This document shows, piece by piece, positions 57,828 through 64,000 of a stretch of DNA of 64,000 bases (position 1 is the first letter of the stretch; every line of letters begins with the position of its first letter). The stretch covers positions 2,914,001-2,978,000 of the forward strand of contig NZ_CP025781.1 in NCBI RefSeq assembly GCF_004194535.1, read 5' to 3'. Source of the DNA: Iodobacter fluviatilis. GTDB taxonomy: Bacteria; Pseudomonadota; Gammaproteobacteria; Burkholderiales; Chitinibacteraceae. The notes below the pieces were generated by a model that was given only the letters and a program-made list of their open reading frames with translations, made no database searches and had not been told where the DNA came from. A program made the position numbers and the translations under genes.

Positions 57828-59687
57828 ATGCCCGTCTATCGCTCCCGTACTACCACGCATGGCCGTAATATGGCTGGTGCTCGCGCCCTGTGGCGTGCAA
57901 CTGGCATGAAAGATGGTGATTTTGATAAACCGATTATTGCCATTGCCAATTCGTTTACCCAATTTGTGCCGGGCCATGTGCATTTGCATAACCTTGGTCA
58001 GCTGGTTGCCAGAGAAATCGAAAAAGCGGGCGGTATCGCCAAAGAATTCAACACCATTGCCGTGGATGACGGCATTGCCATGGGGCATTCGGGCATGCTC
58101 TATAGCCTGCCCAGCCGTGATTTGATCGCCGATTCGGTTGAATATATGGTCAACGCCCATTGTGCCGATGCGATTGTGTGTATCTCCAATTGCGACAAAA
58201 TCACCCCCGGCATGTTGATGGCTGCGCTGCGCCTGAATGTTCCGGTGATTTTTGTTTCCGGCGGGCCAATGGAAGCGGGCAAGGTAGATTGGAAAGGTGG
58301 CGTGCGTAAGCTAGATCTGGTCGATGCCATGGTTGAAGCAGCGGACAGCAGCGTCAGCGATGAAGAAGTCGCCGCCGTAGAGCGCTCTGCCTGCCCAACC
58401 TGCGGCTCTTGCTCGGGCATGTTTACCGCTAATTCGATGAATTGCTTAACCGAAGCTTTGGGCTTGTCCTTGCCGGGCAATGGCTCGATGCTGGCTACGC
58501 ATGGCGATCGTAAGCAATTATTCCTGCAAGCGGGCCGCACTATTGTTGAAATTGCCAAGCGTTATTACGAGCAAGATGATGATTCGGTCTTGCCGCGCAG
58601 CATTGCCACCAAGGCCGCTTTTGAAAACGCCATGAGCTTAGATGTGGCGATGGGCGGCTCGACTAATACCGTCTTGCACCTGCTGGCTGCTGCGTTTGAG
58701 GCTGAAGTCGACTTCACCATGCAAGATATCGACCGCGTTTCCCGTGGCGTGCCGTGCTTGGCTAAAGTCGCGCCCGCTACGCAAAAATATCATATGGAAG
58801 ACGTGCACCGTGCCGGTGGTGTGATGGCGCTATTGGGCGAGCTAAACCGTGCGGGTCTGATCCACGCCGATGCTAAAACAGTGCACGCGCCGACTATGGG
58901 TGAAGCGTTGGCGAAGTGGGACATTAGCGTTAATGCCAAAGACAGCGAAGCGCATCGCTTCTTTAGTGCAGCACCTGGCGGCGTGGCTACGACTATTGCG
59001 TTTAGCCAATCGATGCGCTGGCCAGAGCTGGATTTAGACCGCGAAAATGGCTGCATCCGCAGCAAAGAATACGCTTATAGCACCGACGGTGGCCTTGCCG
59101 TGTTGTCAGGCAATATCGCGCCGCTTGGCTGTATTGTTAAAACAGCGGGTGTGGATGATTCCATCCTTAAATACACCGGCCGCGCCCGTGTATTTGAATC
59201 GCAAGACGACGCGGTTGCCAGCATTCTGGCCGACCAAATCGTAGCGGGCGATATTGTGGTGATTCGCTACGAAGGCCCGAAAGGCGGCCCCGGCATGCAA
59301 GAAATGCTCTATCCAACTAGCTATTTAAAATCCAAAGGCTTGGGCAAAGCGTGTGCGCTGCTAACCGATGGGCGCTTCTCTGGCGGCACTTCTGGCTTAT
59401 CGATTGGCCACGTCAGCCCAGAAGCGGCCGATGGCGGCTTGATTGGCCTTGTGCACGAGGGCGACACGATTGAAATCGACATCCCACAGCGCAGTATTCG
59501 CCTTCGCGTCGATGACGCAACGCTGGAAGAGCGCCGAGTAGAAATGGAAGCCCGTGGTAAAAACGCATGGAAACCAGTTGATCGCCAACGCTATATCTCA
59601 CCAGCGCTAAGAGCCTACGCCGCCATGACCACCTCCGCCCACACTGGAGCCGTGCGTGATGTAAGCCAGGTTGAGCGTAAGGGGTAA
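57828..59687 (+). CDS. ilvD: Dihydroxy-acid dehydratase
   Basis: A 619-residue cytosolic enzyme of valine, leucine, isoleucine and pantothenate synthesis; it dehydrates dihydroxy acids to 2-oxo acids. The Fe-S cluster region is visible in [22 protein letters not shown] and [46 protein letters not shown] and the C-terminal [24 protein letters not shown] are also present. Length is as expected for the longer (E. coli-type) class. RBS AAAGGAA precedes ATG 57828. A tandem repeat array begins just after its stop. Confidence 0.97.
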   Translation: MPVYRSRTTTHGRNMAGARALWRATGMKDGDFDKPIIAIANSFTQFVPGHVHLHNLGQLVAREIEKAGGIAKEFNTIAVDDGIAMGHSGMLYSLPSRDLIADSVEYMVNAHCADAIVCISNCDKITPGMLMAALRLNVPVIFVSGGPMEAGKVDWKGGVRKLDLVDAMVEAADSSVSDEEVAAVERSACPTCGSCSGMFTANSMNCLTEALGLSLPGNGSMLATHGDRKQLFLQAGRTIVEIAKRYYEQDDDSVLPRSIATKAAFENAMSLDVAMGGSTNTVLHLLAAAFEAEVDFTMQDIDRVSRGVPCLAKVAPATQKYHMEDVHRAGGVMALLGELNRAGLIHADAKTVHAPTMGEALAKWDISVNAKDSEAHRFFSAAPGGVATTIAFSQSMRWPELDLDRENGCIRSKEYAYSTDGGLAVLSGNIAPLGCIVKTAGVDDSILKYTGRARVFESQDDAVASILADQIVAGDIVVIRYEGPKGGPGMQEMLYPTSYLKSKGLGKACALLTDGRFSGGTSGLSIGHVSPEAADGGLIGLVHEGDTIEIDIPQRSIRLRVDDATLEERRVEMEARGKNAWKPVDRQRYISPALRAYAAMTTSAHTGAVRDVSQVERKG

Positions 59688-59693
59688 AACCAT

Positions 59694-60572
59694 AAATCTG
59701 TAGACACAGAGAACACAGAGAAAGGCATGGAGAGCACGGAGAAAACCAAGTAAAAATGGGCTTGGGTTTTCTCCGTGAAACTCTGTGCTCTCTGGCCTCT
59801 GTGGTTTGAGATTTGGGTTTTTTTACCTATGCAGCCATGCAACAGCACTTGCAATATCGTCATCCCCGAGTGTTTTTGTCGGAGATCTAGTAGCACCTCT
59901 GGATTCCCGATACAAGCATTCGGGAATGACGCGTTCGGTGTTGGTATTAACTCGTTTTTCTCAGCGAAACTCTGTGCTCTCTGTGTCCTCCGTGGTTCAA
60001 GATTTGGGTTTTTGTGCCTATGCAGCCATGCAACGGCACTTGCTATATCGTCATCCCCGAGCGTTTTTGTCGGGGATCTAGTAGCACCTCTGGATTCCCG
60101 ATACAAGCATTCGGGAATGACGTGTTCGGTGTTGGTATTAACTCGTTTTTCTCAGCGAAACTCTGTGCTCTCTGGCCTCTGTGGTTTGAGATTTGGGTTT
60201 TTGTGCCTATGCAGTCATGCAACGGCACTTGCAATATCGTCATCCCCGAGCGTTTTTGTCGGGGATCTAGTAGCACCTCTGGATTCCCGATACAAGCATT
60301 CGGGAATGACGCGTTCGGTGTTGGTATTAACTCGTTTTTCTCAGCGAAACTCTGTGCTCTCTGGCCTCTGTGGTTTGAGATTTGGGTTTTTGTGCCTATG
60401 CAGTCATGCAACGGCACTTGCAATATTGTCATCCCCGAGCGTTTTTGTCGGGGATCTAGTAGTACCTCTGGATTCCCGATACAAGCATTCGGGAATGACG
60501 TGTTCGGTGTTGGTATTAACTCGTTTTTCTCAGTGAACCCTGTGTTCTTCCCCCTCTGTGTCTACAGAAATT
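59694..60572. repeat. Tandem array of about four 189-191 bp units containing the 74-bp palindrome
   Basis: The 74-bp palindrome recurs at 59858, 60049, 60238 and 60427 (spacings 191, 189, 189). Each is followed by GTTCGGTGTTGGTATTAACTC, a CTCTGTGCTCTCTGG..GTGGTTTGAGATTTGGGTTT block and CTATGCAG(C/T)CATGCAAC(G/A)GCACTTGC. Part of a unit precedes the first palindrome. The whole array is bracketed by TCTGTAGACACAGAG (about 59697) and CTCTGTGTCTACAGA (about 60554). Long ORFs through it (from 59775 and 60014) are artefacts of the repeat period being divisible by three. Confidence 0.9.
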
Positions 60573-60589
60573 TTGCTGAAAGGTCCGTT

Positions 60590-60895
60590 ATGAGCGCCAT
60601 CGCAACCGCCATCCGCCTAGTCGTTACCCGCATCCCCTACGGCAAAGTCGCTACCTACGGCCAGATCGCTAGGCTCGCTGGCTACCCCAACCACTCCCGA
60701 TTCGTCGGCCGCTGTCTGCATGATAAAAACACACCCGTGCCATGGCAGCGTGTGATCAATGGCCAAGGCAAAGTCAGCCCACGTGGGCTAGATGGCAATG
60801 ATGATGAGCAGCGTTTTTTATTACAGTGCGAAGGCGTGGAGTTTGGAGAGGGGGGGAGAATTGATTTAAAGGTTTATTTGTGGGATGGGGAATGA
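60590..60895 (+). CDS. Alkyltransferase-like protein (ATL, MGMT C-terminal domain without the acceptor cysteine)
   Basis: A 101-residue protein with the DNA-binding helix-turn-helix of O6-alkylguanine-DNA alkyltransferases (IPYGKVATYGQIARLAGYPNHSRFVGRCL). In place of the PCHRV active site it has PWQRVINGQGKVSPRG, with Trp where the methyl-accepting Cys should be. ATL proteins bind O6-alkylguanine and hand the lesion to nucleotide excision repair instead of repairing it themselves. ATG 60590 is chosen; an in-frame upstream extension through the repeat array is spurious. It is followed by a bidirectional terminator. Confidence 0.92.
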   Translation: MSAIATAIRLVVTRIPYGKVATYGQIARLAGYPNHSRFVGRCLHDKNTPVPWQRVINGQGKVSPRGLDGNDDEQRFLLQCEGVEFGEGGRIDLKVYLWDGE

Positions 60896-60928
60896 AAAAC
60901 AGCCGCTTAATTAAGCGGCTGTTTTTTT
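60895..60928. terminator. Bidirectional terminator between the ATL gene and the Ig-like lipoprotein gene
   Basis: AAACAGCCGCTTAA and TTAAGCGGCTGTTT form a perfect 14-bp stem. T runs follow on the plus strand (seven T to 60928) and also on the minus strand. It serves two convergent genes. Confidence 0.9.
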
Positions 60929-60949
60929 GAGCAGAAACAATTTGCTGTG

Positions 60950-63055
60950 TTAATTGCAGTCAGCTGCTGTTTTATCGGTTCTGTACACGCAGAAACTTGT
61001 GGTGAAGTCTGTTGTTAATGCTGTTCCACCACCATGGTCAGGAACAGCAACGCTTACTCCCCATGATCCTCGAGATACAGCCTCTTCTTTCATATCTTTA
61101 CATTTTTTTGCCGTAATAGTTGGGCTAAATATGGTGATTCCACCTGTTTGGAGTTTGACATCTTGAGTGGAGCTAGGAATGGTTGTGGGTTTAGTCCCTA
61201 TGCTTCCTGCATCCACCGTGTTGTAACTAATGACTGTGCCCGTTGGCATTGCATTTTGAGCATTAGACTCACGTATCCACAATATTTCTTGTTGAGCCTG
61301 ATCGCATTGTAAGACGATCTTACGAAGACCTGTCACAGGAAGTGCTGGTGCTACTTGAATGGTATCTAGCAGTGGCTTATCGCTAGAGAAAATAAAGATA
61401 TCTTGAGCAAATACATGCAAAGTCTTGGTGCTTGAGCATTTACTCCAAGAGCTTAAACATAATGAGCCATTAAATTTACCATCTGGCCCATCGTATTTAC
61501 TATTGCTATTAAAATCGACAAGTTGATCAATTCCTAGATCAAATTTTCCATTTTCATTCACATCAATAAAGGCTTCGCCAATATCACTCGAAAAATCATT
61601 AATATCGACTAACTCAGCATCTTGATCCGCAATAATATTATTGTTTTTATCCACGAAGCTTTCTTCGCCAATTGCATAAGCCACAATATGCACGCGGCCA
61701 TTAAGAGGACGTGGTTTTTGTGAGTTTAGAACAATGCTACATTGGCTGTCTTTGGTTTGGCACTGCCCCGTATTGTTGCTACCAATACGCCCACCATCGG
61801 TAATAAAGTTGACGACCGTGCCATCTGGAATGGGGTTATTAAAGTGATCGGCTAATCGCATTGTGAGGGTTGCAGTGGCACCATCGTATCTCCAGCCATT
61901 GATATTGCGGCGATCGACAGAGAGCGACAAGCTATCCATATCAGGAAAGCCAGTAGAAATAGATAAGCCATTAGATTGCGAGCTTAATCCATCTGATTTC
62001 GCCATTACCCGCACAGGTGTCGGTTGATTACCCGCTAAAACAATAGCTGTTGCTTTACCTGTGCTATCGGTAATACTGCTCGCGCTTTGCAAGCTAACAC
62101 CACCTACCCCTACATCGAGAGAGAAATCAATGGCTTTGCCTTGAATACCATTGTTATTCGCGTCAACTAATTGGAAAACAACTTGAGCCGTTTCTTGTCT
62201 AGCCGCAGAACCAAAACCTTTTAATGTGATCACGCCATCTGTTGGCGTGGTGGATACAAATTTTAAGGAGCTCGATTTGCGTGGATTGAAATTTAATGTT
62301 GCTGAGCGAGGGGCCGTATTACCAATATTTAAGCTGGCTGTAATGGTGTCTGAGCCAGTGCAACCGTCATCTGTGTAGGTAGCAGAAGCTTCGCCCGCGA
62401 TGGTTAAAGCAGTTCCATCTAGTTTTGCTTTGCCTGATGTGGCGCAACCTGACGTGAAGGTGACCGTTTGCGGTGTTGTGGCTGCAACGCCATTGATGAG
62501 TACTTTTACTTTGACCGCTGTCGTGGCGTAAGCATCAATGGTTGTTTGCCCTAGAGTAATTGGCTCTAGTGAAATGCTGGTGCTACCAATGGTGTAGTTG
62601 GCGATGCCCGTTACAGTAAAGGGGCTGCCACCTGATGCTCCAGCTGCATCAACCTGTAAGCTGCCTGCACCATTGGCATCGACTGAAGCTGCAGTTAGTG
62701 AAATAACCGCCTGACCACTGGCATTGGTCAGCACTTTTCCCGACGAGGGGACCATGGTGGCTTGCTTACTATCGGTGGAGAATGTGACTAAGGCGTCCGC
62801 AATAGGTTGTTTTTTAGAATCAAGTAAGGTGGCAGTTGCCGTTGTTTGTGCGCCCAAGCTGACAGAAGAATTTGGGCTAAGACCAACCGAGATAGAAACC
62901 GGCCCGCTGGCATTTGTGCCGCCTTGCCCCGTACCTGCGGATCCAGCTCCATCCCCAGAAGATCCATTACACGCTGTCAACATAATCGTTGCCAATAGCA
63001 GCAATCCGCCGGCGACTTTTCGCGCCGATTTGCCGTTGAAGTTGATTCGTTCCAC
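60950..63055 (-). CDS. Surface lipoprotein with Ig-like (Big_1/invasin type) repeats
   Basis: A 701-residue lipoprotein with lipobox LATIMLTAC (Cys about 29) followed by a Gly/Ser-rich linker. Bacterial Ig-like domains follow: SVSLGAQTTATATLLDSKKQPIADALVTFST..GQAVISLTA (about 55-130), a second at 150-240, a third with VVFQLVDANNNGIQGKAIDFSL (about 280-360), and a fourth with LTMRLADHFNNPIPDGTVVNFIT (about 385-460). At 470-540 lie Ca-binding-like DxNxNGxxD stretches (DKNNNIIADQDAE, DVNENGKFDLGID, DFNSNSKYDGPDGK). Probably outer-membrane-anchored and involved in surface contact; no specific partner can be named. Confidence 0.82.
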   Translation of the reverse strand: MERINFNGKSARKVAGGLLLLATIMLTACNGSSGDGAGSAGTGQGGTNASGPVSISVGLSPNSSVSLGAQTTATATLLDSKKQPIADALVTFSTDSKQATMVPSSGKVLTNASGQAVISLTAASVDANGAGSLQVDAAGASGGSPFTVTGIANYTIGSTSISLEPITLGQTTIDAYATTAVKVKVLINGVAATTPQTVTFTSGCATSGKAKLDGTALTIAGEASATYTDDGCTGSDTITASLNIGNTAPRSATLNFNPRKSSSLKFVSTTPTDGVITLKGFGSAARQETAQVVFQLVDANNNGIQGKAIDFSLDVGVGGVSLQSASSITDSTGKATAIVLAGNQPTPVRVMAKSDGLSSQSNGLSISTGFPDMDSLSLSVDRRNINGWRYDGATATLTMRLADHFNNPIPDGTVVNFITDGGRIGSNNTGQCQTKDSQCSIVLNSQKPRPLNGRVHIVAYAIGEESFVDKNNNIIADQDAELVDINDFSSDIGEAFIDVNENGKFDLGIDQLVDFNSNSKYDGPDGKFNGSLCLSSWSKCSSTKTLHVFAQDIFIFSSDKPLLDTIQVAPALPVTGLRKIVLQCDQAQQEILWIRESNAQNAMPTGTVISYNTVDAGSIGTKPTTIPSSTQDVKLQTGGITIFSPTITAKKCKDMKEEAVSRGSWGVSVAVPDHGGGTALTTDFTTSFCVYRTDKTAADCN

Positions 63056-63420
63056 TGCATACTCCTTTACTTTTTTTAAGGGCTGTTTTGCCCAATAGAC
63101 TGAAGCTTTAAACCAAATATAAGCAGATTAAACGACATTGATTGCAATATAGCAATGTTCGTCACAATTTTTATTTGTAGTTTGTAATTAATTTTTTTGC
63201 TGAACAACAGGTTTTTTGTTTTTGAAAGGATTTGTCGTTTTTTAGGCTTTGGTATGTATGAGTTGTCACTCAAGGCTAGAGTAAATAAGCAATTAGGTAT
63301 AAGGCTTAGTCATGTCCCCATTTCCCGTTGTTTTTATCAGGGTTTGGGCTTGTTTGAATTTATCTTTAGCTCAAGGCTGCTTGATTATAGTTTGTAAAAT
63401 ATGTTTTTGTTTTGGAAATG
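63056..63420. other. AT-rich intergenic region upstream of the Ig-like lipoprotein
   Basis: About 365 bases without a credible gene; the frame at 63197-63397 has no RBS and unusual composition and is not called. The promoter of the lipoprotein gene (minus strand) should lie here. Confidence 0.45.
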
Positions 63421-63453
63421 AAATGTGGTGTGCAAAAGCTGCACACCACATTT
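63421..63453 (-). terminator. Hairpin terminator after the partial gene at the right edge
   Basis: AAATGTGGTGTGCA (63421-63434) and TGCACACCACATTT (63440-63453) form a perfect 14-bp stem with a 5-base loop, just after the stop of the minus-strand gene. The T tail on the minus strand is short (ATTTCATTT). Confidence 0.65.
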
Positions 63454-63463
63454 GGTTTGATGC

Positions 63464-64000
63464 TTAGTTCACAATCTCTGTCCAAGCAGAGCGGCGGCCT
63501 CTTAAATCAGGCCTGAGAAGAGCATGTCCTGGGTTTGTGTTGCCACCTGGGTCGACGTCGTTGCCGTCGATGTCTTCCGTGATTATGCTCGGAATTTGCT
63601 TCGGATCATCAAGCATAGTTCCATTTGTATCATTGCCTGTTTTGATAGACTGATCCTGTGTTGGATTGGAGCACATCCAATTGCTGCTGATTTCTAGGGG
63701 TAATAAATACTCTCTGCTGAAACCACCCGCTTCACATACAGCTCCATCCGGCACAGAGGTAACGAATCGTGCTTTTTCTCCCCGTGGTAGGGGGTCATTA
63801 GGCAGGCGTTCTTTGTTGATGAACATATTGGCGCGCCAGCCCCTGGTTCTGTTGTTGCATGCCAGTAGTGCTGCAGGGGTATCGAGCGCTTGGCTGTTGC
63901 CTTGGCGAGTTAATACGATGTCGTCTCCGATTTTTTCAAATTGCAGCTCGTTTAGTGCCGTTGAGCTGCGTAAGGCGGTAAAAGCAGGATCTATAACGCT
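63464..64000 (-). CDS. C-terminal part of an unrecognised protein (cut by the window edge)
   Basis: The frame is open from the right edge to a TAA at 63464-63466 (about 178 codons), so the Met at 63826 is internal. Readable sequence includes FTALRSSTALNELQFEKIG, LLACNNRTRGWRANMFINKERLPNDPLPRG and an acidic DGNDVDPGGNTNPGHALLRPDLRGRR near the end. Several cysteines suggest an exported protein, and the gene precedes a surface lipoprotein on the same strand. I do not recognise the family; a minor-pilin-like protein is a possibility but is not supported well enough to name. Confidence 0.55.
   Translation of the reverse strand, partial: SVIDPAFTALRSSTALNELQFEKIGDDIVLTRQGNSQALDTPAALLACNNRTRGWRANMFINKERLPNDPLPRGEKARFVTSVPDGAVCEAGGFSREYLLPLEISSNWMCSNPTQDQSIKTGNDTNGTMLDDPKQIPSIITEDIDGNDVDPGGNTNPGHALLRPDLRGRRSAWTEIVN

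Noticed and set aside
59858-60500. CRISPR array
   Set aside because: The units are 189-191 bp and almost identical throughout. There are no short repeats with unique spacers and no cas genes.
59775-60895. Long ORFs through the 59.8-60.5 kb array, one running in frame into the ATL gene
   Set aside because: The repeat period is close to a multiple of three, which keeps frames open. The translated text repeats itself (AKLCALWPLWFEIWVF) and the ATL gene has its own start.
63197-63397. 66-codon plus-strand ORF
   Set aside because: AT-rich intergenic DNA, no RBS, no recognisable features and atypical composition.

Overview
ORGANISM. Gene content and family resemblance suggest a betaproteobacterium, probably of the order Neisseriales (Chromobacterium/Iodobacter/Deefgea-like). 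Pointers are the gmk-rpoZ-spoT block, thiS-thiG, trmB, a glutamate synthase pair, a NodT/RND efflux operon and a two-partner-secretion adhesin locus with a FecR-domain protein. This is inference from sequence reading; no search was run. No rRNA, tRNA, CRISPR array, prophage or complete insertion sequence was seen. LAYOUT. 0-5 kb: the tail of a ChaN-like protein, a Cache-HAMP-GGDEF(degenerate)-EAL c-di-GMP protein, one intact and one damaged GNAT acetyltransferase, and a small unknown protein. 5-11 kb: a tripartite RND efflux operon on the minus strand. 11-16.5 kb: housekeeping genes gmk, rpoZ, spoT, thiS, thiG, trmB. 16.7-18.9 kb: a FlgP/FlgT-like envelope pair plus a small secreted protein. 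19.5-27.8 kb: an ethanolamine-type permease, a glutamine-synthetase-like ligase, an aldehyde dehydrogenase, an iron alcohol dehydrogenase with an in-frame stop, and an M81/MlrC hydrolase. Together these fit catabolism of ethanolamine or a similar amine through gamma-glutamyl intermediates. 28-37 kb: a tpsA-fecR-tpsB locus. 37.4-43.4 kb: gltB-gltD. 44-47 kb: a small lipoprotein, an S41 protease, a globin and a damaged marC. 47-51.6 kb: rpiA, phoU, ppx, corA. 51.6-57.2 kb: a DUF456 protein, a phnD-phnC-phnE(fused) transporter and lgt. 57.8-64 kb: ilvD, a tandem repeat array, an alkyltransferase-like protein, an Ig-domain lipoprotein and the end of an unknown gene. MOST NOTABLE. (1) The intergenic DNA is packed with repeat families: a 164-bp perfectly centred palindromic MITE-like element (3 copies, two differing by a single base), a 74-bp palindrome (7 copies, four inside a 189-bp tandem array), a 230-320 bp element marked by GTGCCTTCGGCAC (5 copies), and short inverted repeats that bracket the others to build composites. 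(2) Several genes look broken. tpsA, tpsB and marC (twice) are each restored by adding one G/C to a short G/C run, which means either slippage-prone contingency loci or homopolymer under-calling in the assembly. (3) The amine cluster at 19.5-27.8 kb is the best candidate for an incompletely described pathway.
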